DNA from: Kitasatospora viridis
Lineage (GTDB): Bacteria > Actinomycetota > Actinomycetes > Streptomycetales > Streptomycetaceae
Length of the DNA: 64,000 nucleotides
Direction: 5' to 3'
Assembly (NCBI RefSeq): GCF_007829815.1
Contig: NZ_VIWT01000001.1
Span: 2,751,501 to 2,815,500, forward strand
Shown here: positions 24,823 to 32,340 of the stretch, in pieces
Position numbering within the stretch: position 1 is the stretch's first letter
Layout of the letters: each line of letters opens with the position of its first letter
The notes under the pieces: generated by a model
Told to the model about the DNA's origin: nothing
Seen by the model: the letters and a program-made list of their open reading frames with translations, nothing else
Databases searched by the model: none
Translations under genes and position numbers: made by a program

Positions 24823-27800
24823 GCAACCAGATCGTCAAGGCCCTCGAAGACGCGGCGAAGAAGATCGGCAAGTCCCTCGCCGAGGACGCCGGCAAAGCCG
24901 TCAAGGACTTCTACCACTCGGCCGGCACGAAGCTGAAGACCGTCGCCAAGAACACCGCCGAGGCCGACGCCAAGCACAAGGGCGCGCTCGACGACATCCT
25001 CAACGGCGCGGAGAAGGACGCCGGCAAGGACCTGCCGCACGACCCCAAGCTCCCCGGCGGCGGCCACCCGGGCGGTGAGCACCCCGGCGAGCCCGGCCCC
25101 GGCCGCGTCCAGGTCCAGAACCCCGACGAAGCCGCCCGCGCCGACGACGCCATCTGCCCCGGCGGCGAACCCGTCGACATGGCCACCGGACGCATGTTCA
25201 TCGACCAGGTCGACACCACCCTGCCCGGCTCCCTGCCCCTGCTCTTCACCCGCAACCACGAATCCGGCTACCTCGCCGGCCGCTGGATGGGCCCCCGCTG
25301 GGTCTGCACCTTCGACGAACGCCTCGAAATCGACACCGAGGGCCTCGTCCACATCCGCGCCGACCGCCGCACCCAGGCCTACCCCCACCCCGACCCCGGC
25401 GAGACCGTCGAAGCCACCACCGGCGAACGCCGCCACCTGCGCCTGGCCAAGGGCGGCTACCACCTGCACGACCGAACCACCGGCCTCACCCGCGAGTTCA
25501 CCACCGCCCCCGGCGGCACCGAAGCCCTCCTCACCAAGGTCCGCAACCGCCAAGGCCACCACTACACCCTCGCCTACGACGAGCACGGCACCCCGCAGTC
25601 CATCACCCACTCCGGCGGCTACCACCTCCTCGTCACCACCGACAGCGGCCGCATCACCGCCCTGCGCCTCGCAGGCGGCGCCCCGGACGGCGGCGACACG
25701 CTCATCACGCGCTACGGCTACACCGACGGACACCTCACCAGCGTCTACAACTCCAGCGGCAAGCCCATGCGCTTCGCCAACGACCCCACCGGCCGCATCC
25801 TCTCCTGGACCGACCGCACCAACTCCCAATACCTCTACCAGTACGACGAGTTCAACCGCGTCACCGACGAAGGCGGCGCCGACGGCTCACTACGCTTCCA
25901 CTTCACCTACGACGAACCCGACCCGGAAACCGGCCTCAAGCTCCACACCGAGACCAACGCCCACGGCCACACCACCACCTACACCGTCAACGAACGCGCC
26001 CAGATCACCGCGATCACCGACCCGCTCGGCAACACCAGCACCTACGAGCGCGACGAGTACCACCGCCTCCTCACCGAAACCGACCCGCTCGGCCGCACCA
26101 CCCGCCACGAGTACGACGGCGCCGGCGACCTCATCCGCGTCACCCGGCCGAACGGCGAGCAGACCACGGCGACTTACGGTGCCGGTCTCAGCCTGCCCGA
26201 GGCGATCACCGAGCCCGGCGGAACCACCTGGCGCCAGGCGTACGACGCGCTCGGACGGCGGGTTTCCGCCACCGACCCGCTCGGCAACGTCACGACCTTC
26301 GGGTACGACAGCCGCGGCCACCTCAGCACCGTCACCGACCCGGCCGGCGACACCACCTCGCTGCGCTGTGACGACGCCGGAATGGCGGTCGAGACCCTCG
26401 ACCCGACGGGCGCGGTCACCCGGATCGAGCGTGACGCCTTCGGCCGACCGGTGACGGTGACCGATCCGGCCGGCCAGGTCACTCGGATGACCTGGACGAT
26501 CGAGGGGAAGCCCGAAAGCCGTACCGGGCCCGATGGCACCGTCGAGCGTTGGACGTACGACGGCGAGGGGAACTGCCTCGCGCACACCGACCAGCTCGGA
26601 CGGACGACGACGTTCGAGTACACCCACTTCGAGCTGCTCGCCGCGCGGACCGGACCCGACGGCTCCCGGATCACCTTCACCCACGACAGCTGCATGCAAC
26701 TGGTGGCGGTCGGCAATGCCACCGGCCAGCAGTGGACGTACACCTACGACCCGGCGGGACGGGTCATCGCGGAGACGGATTTCCACGGTCGCGCCCTCGC
26801 CTACCGGTTGGACGCGGCCGGACAACTCATCGAGCACACCGACGCCTTCGGCTCCCTGACCAGCTACGACCGCGATGAGCTCGGACGCGTCATCACCAAG
26901 GAAGCCCACGGCCGGTCGACGACCTTCGGTTACGACCAGGCGGGGAACGTCATCCGGGCGGTCAATCAGGACGCCGATGTCCGCCGTACGTTCGATCCGC
27001 TGGGCAGCCTCCTCTCGGAGACCGTCAACGGGCGGACCATCACCTTCGATCGTGACGTGCTCGGCCGCCGCACCCGGCGGACAACGCCGTCCGGCCATGT
27101 CACGGCACGCTCGTACGACACCGCCGGTCGGCTCACCGGTCTCGACACACCGGGCGGCACCATCGACTTCAGCTACGACGCGGCCGGACGGGAACAACAG
27201 CGGACGTTCGACGACCGGCTCACCCTCACCAGCCACTGGAACAGCAGCGATCTGCTCTCTGCCCAGGAGCTGCGGACGAGCCAGCAGCACGTCCTGCAGC
27301 GCCGCACCTACGCCTACCGCGAGGACGGCAGTCTCAGCGGCGTCGACGATCGTCTGACCGGCAAGCGCACCTTCGAGTTGGACTTGGCCGGCCGGGTCAC
27401 GGGTGTGCACGCCGCGGACTGGTCCGAGGCGTACGCGTACGACCTCAACGGCAATCTCACCTCAGCCGAGTGGCCGGCGACGGCCGCCAACGAGCCCGCC
27501 GTGGGCGCCCGCAGCTACAGTGGCACCCAACTCACCAGCGCGGGCCGCGTACGGTACGAGTACGACTCCGCCGGTCGGATGACGCTCCGTCAGGCGGTGC
27601 GGCTGTCCCGGAAACCCGACACCTGGCGTTACACCTGGGACTCCGACAACCGCCTGAGCGAGGTCACCACCCCGGACGGCACCCGCTGGCGCTACCGCTA
27701 CGACCCGTTCGGGCGTCGCATCGCCAAGGAGCGGCTGGCCGCCGACGGGACGACCGTCGAAGAGGTCACCACCTTCACCTGGGACGGCCCGGTCCTCGCG

Positions 27801-28640
27801 GAGCAGACCACCCAGGCCTCCTACCTCCCCGGTCCGCACACCATCAGCTGGGACCACCAGGACCTGCACCCGCTGGCGCAGACCGAGACCATCACCGTCC
27901 CGATCGCCGACGACCAGGACCAGGCCCGCGTCGACCAGCGGTTCTTCGCGATCGTCACCGACCTGGTGGGCACCCCGACCGAACTCGTCGACCCCGCGAC
28001 CGAGAGCATCGCCTGGCAAGCCGGTTCCACACTGTGGGGACAGACCGCCTGGCCGAGCGCGAGCACGACGTACACCCCGCTGCGTTTCCCCGGCCAGTAC
28101 TTCGACCCCGAGACGCGCCTCAACTACAACCATCACCGCTATTACGACCCCGAGACCGCCCGCTACATCACCCCGGACCCGCTCGGTCTCACGCCGGCGC
28201 CCAATCCGGATACCTACGTCCACAATCCTCACACGTGGTCCGATCCGCTCGGGCTCTCTCCGCACGCGAATCCCCGGCCGACCGGCCCGGACCCCAATGG
28301 ACATATCGTCTACCGCGCCCTGGCGAAGGGCGAGGACCCGTCCGTGGGGCTGACCGCACGGGACCCGAACAACCTTGCCGTGAGGCCGCTTTCGCATGTG
28401 GCGGGCAAGAAGCGGACGCCTTGGATATCCCTCAGCAAAAACCCTGACATCGCCTTCGACAAATACAACCAAGGGAACGGCGTGGTGGCCATCGACCTGC
28501 GCCGAATACCGTACAAATACACGGATATATCGGATGGCCCGTTTCCGTCGAGCCGACGTCACAGTGCTTACGCCAGAAAAGACTCCGAGGTGCTAGCATG
28601 GCGCTTCATTCCGCCCGAAGCGATCGTCGGTATCTGGTGA
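24819..28640 (+). CDS. RHS-repeat polymorphic toxin with ADP-ribosyltransferase-like C-terminal domain
   Basis: 1273 aa. Residues 1-65 are a Lys/Ala-rich helical segment without a Sec signal, then a Gly/Pro linker (GGGHPGGEHPGEPGPG). A DUF6531 entry domain (about 110-200; PVDMATGRMFIDQVD) leads into many RHS/YD repeats (YDELGRVI, YDSAGRMT types) to about 1110. The core ends with the usual cage-closing DPLGL (twice). The tip (about 1160-1273) has VYRAL, PWISLSKNPDIAF, GVVAIDL and DSEVLAW then IPPEAIVG, the R-S-E pattern of ADP-ribosyltransferase folds. Genes right after it are likely immunity proteins. Delivery route (type VII or contractile) is not shown by the sequence. The tip is visibly less GC-rich than the cage. 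Confidence 0.9.
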   Translation: MSNQIVKALEDAAKKIGKSLAEDAGKAVKDFYHSAGTKLKTVAKNTAEADAKHKGALDDILNGAEKDAGKDLPHDPKLPGGGHPGGEHPGEPGPGRVQVQNPDEAARADDAICPGGEPVDMATGRMFIDQVDTTLPGSLPLLFTRNHESGYLAGRWMGPRWVCTFDERLEIDTEGLVHIRADRRTQAYPHPDPGETVEATTGERRHLRLAKGGYHLHDRTTGLTREFTTAPGGTEALLTKVRNRQGHHYTLAYDEHGTPQSITHSGGYHLLVTTDSGRITALRLAGGAPDGGDTLITRYGYTDGHLTSVYNSSGKPMRFANDPTGRILSWTDRTNSQYLYQYDEFNRVTDEGGADGSLRFHFTYDEPDPETGLKLHTETNAHGHTTTYTVNERAQITAITDPLGNTSTYERDEYHRLLTETDPLGRTTRHEYDGAGDLIRVTRPNGEQTTATYGAGLSLPEAITEPGGTTWRQAYDALGRRVSATDPLGNVTTFGYDSRGHLSTVTDPAGDTTSLRCDDAGMAVETLDPTGAVTRIERDAFGRPVTVTDPAGQVTRMTWTIEGKPESRTGPDGTVERWTYDGEGNCLAHTDQLGRTTTFEYTHFELLAARTGPDGSRITFTHDSCMQLVAVGNATGQQWTYTYDPAGRVIAETDFHGRALAYRLDAAGQLIEHTDAFGSLTSYDRDELGRVITKEAHGRSTTFGYDQAGNVIRAVNQDADVRRTFDPLGSLLSETVNGRTITFDRDVLGRRTRRTTPSGHVTARSYDTAGRLTGLDTPGGTIDFSYDAAGREQQRTFDDRLTLTSHWNSSDLLSAQELRTSQQHVLQRRTYAYREDGSLSGVDDRLTGKRTFELDLAGRVTGVHAADWSEAYAYDLNGNLTSAEWPATAANEPAVGARSYSGTQLTSAGRVRYEYDSAGRMTLRQAVRLSRKPDTWRYTWDSDNRLSEVTTPDGTRWRYRYDPFGRRIAKERLAADGTTVEEVTTFTWDGPVLAEQTTQASYLPGPHTISWDHQDLHPLAQTETITVPIADDQDQARVDQRFFAIVTDLVGTPTELVDPATESIAWQAGSTLWGQTAWPSASTTYTPLRFPGQYFDPETRLNYNHHRYYDPETARYITPDPLGLTPAPNPDTYVHNPHTWSDPLGLSPHANPRPTGPDPNGHIVYRALAKGEDPSVGLTARDPNNLAVRPLSHVAGKKRTPWISLSKNPDIAFDKYNQGNGVVAIDLRRIPYKYTDISDGPFPSSRRHSAYARKDSEVLAWRFIPPEAIVGIW

Positions 28641-28650
28641 GGAGATAGGC

Positions 28651-28950
28651 GTGGAAGAGCTGCTGGACCAGCTGGACGAGGCCTGGGACGACGAAGACGG
28701 ATTCCTCGGGAAGCTCCGGTCCGGGACGTTCGACCCCGAGGCCGGCGACGCCTACGTGGCCCTCCTGGGGCGCATCCCGCAGCCGGGGGACGTGATCGAT
28801 GCCAGGCTCGTCCAACTGATCTGGTTCGCCCCGCTGTTCATGGAGTGGCAGACCGAACGCCTGGCGCTGACCGAACCCGAGGACAAGCAGCTGGCCCGCA
28901 TCGCGACCCTCGTGCAGGAATCGGTGGAGAACATCCTGGGGATCCCGTAG
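28651..28950 (+). CDS. Candidate immunity protein for the RHS toxin (99 aa)
   Basis: GTG at 28651, 10 bp after the toxin stop, with GAGGAGATAG upstream. Acidic small protein (EELLDQLDEAWDDEDGFLG; many Asp/Glu) without signal or membrane segment, mostly helical by residue pattern. Position directly behind a polymorphic toxin tip and acidity fit an immunity protein; no family recognised. Confidence 0.72.
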   Translation: MEELLDQLDEAWDDEDGFLGKLRSGTFDPEAGDAYVALLGRIPQPGDVIDARLVQLIWFAPLFMEWQTERLALTEPEDKQLARIATLVQESVENILGIP

Positions 28951-28969
28951 GACTTCAGCAGGTCCCGCC

Positions 28970-29716
28970 GTGGCCCCCTACTACCGACTCTTCGACGATG
29001 AACTGCGCCGGGAGATCCTCTCCGCCGACGACGTCGACGGTTTCTTCACCGACGCGCCCCAGCCCGAGTCCGCGCTGGTCGGCTTCCTCGGCACGACCCT
29101 GCCCGCAGCCGCCCGGCCGCAGAGTTTCGAGGACGTGGAGCTGCAGGTGCTGGACCGGTCGGGGCAGCCGATGGCGCGCTACTACATCGGGGCCGTCGAC
29201 CTGACGGCCAGTGCCGTCGCCGATGACGCGAGTGGTGCCACGGACGTGCTGGCCTCACTCGGCGGCTATTCGCTGCCCTACCCCGGGGCGCGCGAGATCT
29301 GGCGCCGCTGGGCATCCGGAGTTCCGGTCGAGCGGGGCGAGTGGCGTTCCTACCGCCCGGACCTGCACGGGAGTTGGCTGCACGTGGTCCAGCAGTCCTG
29401 GTTCGGCGCCGGACGCCGGGCGAAGCGCCACAGCGCGGCGCCGCGCTACCTGGTCGACGGCGCGGACATGCCCACCATCGCGAGCTTCTACTGCGCGCTC
29501 GGCGAAGCGGTCAACGGGGCCGGCGGGTATTTCGGCTCGAACCCCAGCGCCCTCGAAGACTGCCTCGCCGCGGGCGGACCGGGCGAGGCGCGCTTCGAAC
29601 TGGTCTGGCAGAACTTCGCCGCGGCCGAGCAGCGGATCGACGAGGCGGAACTCGGCTACGTGCTGGCGGTCCTGCGCGACGCCGGCGTCGACCTGGAGCG
29701 CCGCGACGCCGGGTAG
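28970..29716 (+). CDS. Protein with C-terminal barstar-like domain (second candidate immunity gene)
   Basis: 248 aa from GTG 28970. N-terminal part (1-155) is unassigned, with Trp-rich segments (REIWRRWASG, SWLHVVQQSWFG). C-terminal about 90 residues resemble barstar: YLVDGADMPTIASFYCALGE, GGYFGSNPSALEDCLAAGG, FELVWQNF and LAVLRDAGVDLERR. Barstar-fold proteins inhibit ribonucleases and occur as immunity proteins in toxin loci. Because the adjacent tip looks ART-like, it may instead protect against another toxin (orphan immunity). Confidence 0.75.
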   Translation: MAPYYRLFDDELRREILSADDVDGFFTDAPQPESALVGFLGTTLPAAARPQSFEDVELQVLDRSGQPMARYYIGAVDLTASAVADDASGATDVLASLGGYSLPYPGAREIWRRWASGVPVERGEWRSYRPDLHGSWLHVVQQSWFGAGRRAKRHSAAPRYLVDGADMPTIASFYCALGEAVNGAGGYFGSNPSALEDCLAAGGPGEARFELVWQNFAAAEQRIDEAELGYVLAVLRDAGVDLERRDAG

Positions 29717-29766
29717 CGGCCCCCCAAGACCGGAATCGCCCTGTCCGTCGACAGCCAGAAGCGCCG

Positions 29767-29979
29767 TCAGTGGCCCCAGGTGACGTCGTCGGTGGCCGAC
29801 TGCTTCCCCAGGTTGGTCGGGTTCAGCGCGATGGTCGCGCTGAGGGCGGGGCCGGCGGCGGAGACGTGGTGCGCGTCCATCGGCTTCGCCGTGGTGGAGG
29901 AATGTGCCAGTCCCAGAGCACCGGCGGCGATGACGGCAACGGCCGCGGTCTTGGCGATTCGAGTGGCGAACACGGACAT
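29767..29979 (-). CDS. Small secreted peptide precursor (70 aa)
   Basis: ATG 29979 with GGGGGA upstream. Signal peptide about residues 1-26 (MSVFATRIAKTAAVAVIAAG, then ALGLAHSS). The released part contains HHVSAAG and ends KQSATDDVTWGH. Similar short secreted peptides ending near D-x-T-W-G occur beside regulators in streptomycetes as I recall, unverified. Preceded by the 32-bp site/-10 arrangement at 30064-30140, the same as in front of the RiPP precursors, so it is likely controlled by the same regulator. Candidate signal peptide or bacteriocin-like factor. Confidence 0.75.
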   Translation of the reverse strand: MSVFATRIAKTAAVAVIAAGALGLAHSSTTAKPMDAHHVSAAGPALSATIALNPTNLGKQSATDDVTWGH

Positions 29980-30063
29980 CTGTTTCCCCCTGAGCACAGT
30001 CGCTTCGGTTACGTCCCAGGCACCCTGCCCGGATTTCGGTTCCGGCCGGTTCCCCTGCCGATG

Positions 30064-30140
30064 GCCCTACTCTGCTGGGACTTCAGAACGGGTGAAAGAG
30101 GTTCGCGGTGGACGGATCCTGCATCTGCATATCCCGTCCA
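30064..30140 (-). promoter_or_regulatory. Promoter with 32-bp inverted-repeat site, facing the secreted peptide gene
   Basis: Read leftwards: TGGACGG ... CCGTCCA arms at 30140-30109 with a conserved interior (GATATGCA, TGCAGGAT), then 39 bp, then TAGGGC (30069-30064) as -10. The arrangement and spacing equal those at 31741-31817. The site lies inside the 3' end of the 30083 gene. Confidence 0.7.
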
Positions 30141-30448
30141 CCGGATCCCCGGAGTGCGTTGCGGTGCGGCGGGGCCAGGGCCGCGCTGAAGGACACCACG
30201 TGCACCTCGGCGAGCGAGGGGTGCGCGAGGAGCGCGCGGTGGCAGACGGCCGATGCGGCCTGCTCCGCGATGGCGAGCGAGGGCGCGGTCAGGTAGAAGC
30301 CGACGACCGGGCCGCCGGTGGCATCGCCGTGCGCGCTGACGTGTTCCAGGCCCTCTCCGTCGAGCGCGCAGCCCAGGAACAGCTGTGCCGCGTCCGGGGG
30401 AAAGGGGGTGTGATCCGGGGCCCGGAGTCGGGCATGCACGAGATACAT
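30083..30448 (-). CDS. Conserved small protein near the TrmB/LuxR regulator (121 aa)
   Basis: ATG 30448 with GGAGG 8 bases upstream. Begins MYLVHARLRAPDHTPFPPDA; middle has VVGFYLTAPSLAIAEQAASA and CHRALLAHPSL. The pattern (YLVH start, ferredoxin-like alternation of strands and helices) seems shared with other streptomycete small proteins in regulator/peptide loci, from memory. No membrane segment or catalytic motif. Its last codons overlap the upstream part of the promoter for the secreted peptide gene. Function unknown. Confidence 0.68.
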   Translation of the reverse strand: MYLVHARLRAPDHTPFPPDAAQLFLGCALDGEGLEHVSAHGDATGGPVVGFYLTAPSLAIAEQAASAVCHRALLAHPSLAEVHVVSFSAALAPPHRNALRGSGGRDMQMQDPSTANLFHPF

Positions 30449-30582
30449 GCGGCCATCCTCCGCAGCGCCCGGCACCGCGGTACAGGCCGCCGCCGGGGAC
30501 TGTTTATGCCATGACAGGAACCGACCAGGGGATCGGGCCCCGACACGGTCGCAGTCACCGCCCTCTGGGACCCCCGTGTGTC

Positions 30583-30602
30583 GAACCCCTGACCAGGGGT
30601 TC
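30583..30602. promoter_or_regulatory. Perfect inverted repeat upstream of the TrmB/LuxR regulator
   Basis: GAACCCCT, loop GACC, AGGGGTTC, about 50 bp before the start of the regulator gene. Could be an autoregulatory operator or a hairpin. No T-run follows, so a terminator is less likely. Confidence 0.45.
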
Positions 30603-30653
30603 TTCGTATAGTTCCGTGCAGGCGCACGTGTACTAACCTCTGGGGGCATCGCC

Positions 30654-31652
30654 ATGCTGGAACTGCTGGGGCTGGACGCCGAAGCGGAACGCGTCTACCG
30701 GGCACTCCTCGCCCACCCCGAGGACGGGGTGACCGCTCTCGCCCAGCGGATCGCGCTGCCCGAGAGCGATCTGCGCGCCTGCCTCGACCGGCTCAGCCGC
30801 CTCTCGCTGGTCCGGCCCTCGTCCCGGGGCGGCCTCGGATTCCGTGCCCTGGACCCCGAGGACGCCATGGAACTGCTGTTGGCCCGTCAGCAGGCCGAAC
30901 TGGCCGCCCACCAGCAGAAGGTGGACGCCTCCCGGGCCGCCGCCGCGCAGCTCATCGCCGAGTGCTCCTCGATGCGTCCGCGGGGCGCCACCGCAGGGGC
31001 CGAGAGTCTGCACGGGCCGGAGGAGATCCGCGACCGGCTGGCCCGGCTGGCCGCCAACACCCGCCACGAGATCATGACGTTCGCGCCCGGCGGGGGCCAC
31101 AGCATCGAGGACCTCGAAGCCAGCCGCGTCCCCAACGCCGCGCTCCTCGACCGGGGCATCGCCATGCGCACCGTCTACCTCGACAGCGTCCGCAACCACC
31201 AGCCCACCCTCGACCACATGGACTGGCTGCACCGCCACGGCGGACAGGTGCGCACCGCTCCCACCCTGCCGGTGCGGATGATCATCTCGGACCGCCGTGA
31301 GGCCGTCCTCCCGCTCGACACCAACGACGCCCAGACCGGCGCGGTCGTCATCGCCTACGAGGGGCCCATCGCGGCGCTGTGCGCCCTCTTCGAGAGCGTC
31401 TGGCAGAGCGCCAACCGGCTGGGTGCCGCGGTGGAACGCAACATGGACGGGCTGACCCGCCAGCACCAGGAGTCCCTCCACCTGCTCCTCCAGGGACTCA
31501 CCGACGAGGCCATCGCCAAGCGCCTCGGCGTCTCCCCGCGCACCGCCCGACGCATCGCCGCCGAACTCCTGGAGGCGCTGGAGGCCCGCAGCCGCTTCCA
31601 GGCCGGCGCGCACGCCGTCCAGAACGGCTGGCTCCCCGCCACCCGGGTCTGA
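30654..31652 (+). CDS. TrmB-LuxR hybrid transcriptional regulator of the peptide cluster
   Basis: 332 aa. N-terminal TrmB-type winged helix (residues 1-70, MLELLGLDAEAERVYRALLA, LAQRIALPESDLRACLDRLS), a coiled segment (75-105), a central effector-like domain (110-260; IMTFAPGGGHSIEDLE, RTVYLDSVRNH), and a C-terminal LuxR HTH (about 262-310; LLLQGLTDEAIAKRLGVSPR, TARRIAAELLEAL). No phosphoacceptor domain. Such hybrids control small peptide and lanthipeptide loci. It sits between the two matching inverted-repeat sites and is the obvious candidate to bind them. Confidence 0.9.
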   Translation: MLELLGLDAEAERVYRALLAHPEDGVTALAQRIALPESDLRACLDRLSRLSLVRPSSRGGLGFRALDPEDAMELLLARQQAELAAHQQKVDASRAAAAQLIAECSSMRPRGATAGAESLHGPEEIRDRLARLAANTRHEIMTFAPGGGHSIEDLEASRVPNAALLDRGIAMRTVYLDSVRNHQPTLDHMDWLHRHGGQVRTAPTLPVRMIISDRREAVLPLDTNDAQTGAVVIAYEGPIAALCALFESVWQSANRLGAAVERNMDGLTRQHQESLHLLLQGLTDEAIAKRLGVSPRTARRIAAELLEALEARSRFQAGAHAVQNGWLPATRV

Positions 31653-31676
31653 GCCCCGCCCGACCCCCCTTCCACC

Positions 31677-31705
31677 GAAGCCGCGTCCCCCCGGGACGCG
31701 GCTTC
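31677..31705 (+). terminator. Hairpin after the regulator gene
   Basis: GAAGCCGCGTCCC, loop CCC, GGGACGCGGCTTC: perfect 13-bp arms, followed by CGTCGTTCC rather than a long T-run. Separates the regulator transcript from the precursor promoter. Confidence 0.7.
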
Positions 31706-31740
31706 CGTCGTTCCGTGGCCCATTGCGCCGCAGGTCGAGG

Positions 31741-31817
31741 TGGACGGGATATGCCAGTGCAGAATCCGTCCACCGGAAATCCCTTCCAGCCGCTCCGGGG
31801 ACCGGGCACAGTAGAGA
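31741..31817 (+). promoter_or_regulatory. Promoter with 32-bp inverted-repeat site, facing the RiPP precursors
   Basis: TGGACGG at 31741 and CCGTCCA ending at 31772, with interior GATATGCC and TGCAGAAT, then 39 bp to TAGAGA (31812-31817) as -10. First precursor ATG at 31925 implies a leader of about 100 nt. Same design as the minus-strand promoter at 30064-30140. Confidence 0.72.
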
Positions 31818-31924
31818 CATCGCCAGGGAGCACCGGCCGAAAGCGAAAAACCCGGGATCCCCGGGGAATCCCGAAAAGGCCGTCGCTCCACTCGTGCGCC
31901 GAATTCACCGGGGAGGTGAACACA

Positions 31925-31993
31925 ATGATCGACATCCAGGACATCGAGGTCATGGCCGAGGCCCTGACCTGCGGCAGCTACAACAAGGGCTGA
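31925..31993 (+). CDS. RiPP precursor peptide, copy 1 (22 aa)
   Basis: Predicted peptide starts MIDIQDIEVMAEAL and ends TCGSYNKG. The acidic, Ile-rich N-terminal part looks like a short leader helix; the one Cys (residue 16) is the likely modified residue. GGAGG lies 7 bases upstream of ATG. Predicted to be processed by the two downstream MNIO enzymes. Too short for standard gene calling. Confidence 0.8.
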   Translation: MIDIQDIEVMAEALTCGSYNKG

Positions 31994-32062
31994 ACGCAAG
32001 CAGGCTGAGGCCTGCCGGCGAACACAGCCAGCACACCGGAATCACGCGAGGAGGTGAACACA

Positions 32063-32131
32063 ATGATCGACATCCAGGACATCGAGGTCATGGCCGAGGC
32101 CCTGACCTGCGGCAGCTACAACAAGGGCTGA
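32063..32131 (+). CDS. RiPP precursor peptide, copy 2 (22 aa)
   Basis: Same predicted peptide as copy 1 (same start, same TCGSYNKG end) with the same ribosome site GGAGGTGAACACA. The 69-bp gap to copy 1 contains no hairpin or promoter, so the three are transcribed together. Identity of the products implies dose, not variety, is selected. Confidence 0.8.
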   Translation: MIDIQDIEVMAEALTCGSYNKG

Positions 32132-32200
32132 ACGCAAGCAGGTTGAAGCCTGCCGGCGAACACAGCCAGCACACCGGAATCACCCGGGGAGGTGAACACA

Positions 32201-32269
32201 ATGATCGACATCCAGGACATCGAGGTCATGGCCGAGGCCCTGACCTGCGGCAGCTACAACAAGGGCTGA
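32201..32269 (+). CDS. RiPP precursor peptide, copy 3 (22 aa)
   Basis: Third identical predicted product. Unlike copies 1 and 2 it is followed not by the repeat spacer but by a strong hairpin (32280-32307) and then the ribosome site of the first MNIO gene, so it marks the end of the amplified block. Confidence 0.8.
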   Translation: MIDIQDIEVMAEALTCGSYNKG

Positions 32270-32279
32270 CCAATCATGT

Positions 32280-32307
32280 GGGCGCGCTCCGAATGCGGAG
32301 CGCGCCC
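32280..32307 (+). terminator. Hairpin between the precursors and biosynthetic genes (attenuator)
   Basis: GGGCGCGCTCC, loop GAATGC, GGAGCGCGCCC: perfect 11-bp arms. No T-run follows, so partial readthrough is expected. RiPP operons often use such a hairpin to make more precursor than enzyme mRNA. Confidence 0.6.
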
Positions 32308-32340
32308 CCGCCGTACCCGGAAGCAGGTGGAGGGAAAGAT

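Larger units (their letters stand above)
31912..32269 (+). repeat. Tandem 138-bp repeat carrying three precursor genes
   Basis: Period 138 bp (starts at 31925, 32063, 32201). The unit includes the ribosome site GGAGGTGAACACA, the 22-codon gene and the spacer (ACGCAAGCAGG..). The few differences lie in spacers (GGCTGAGGCC versus GGTTGAAGCC) and just upstream of each ribosome site; the coding parts are the same, which points to recent amplification or gene conversion. Confidence 0.92.

Noticed and set aside
25075..26454. 459-codon frame overlapping the RHS gene
   Set aside because: Ser/Thr/Pro-only translation caused by extreme C-ending codons of the RHS frame.
30583..30602. Terminator before the regulator gene
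   Set aside because: Perfect 8-bp arms but no T-run and no plus-strand gene upstream to terminate; listed as a possible operator instead.
31912..32269. CRISPR array
   Set aside because: Three long units with nearly identical spacers that encode a peptide; not repeat-spacer structure. No CRISPR or cas gene seen in the window.
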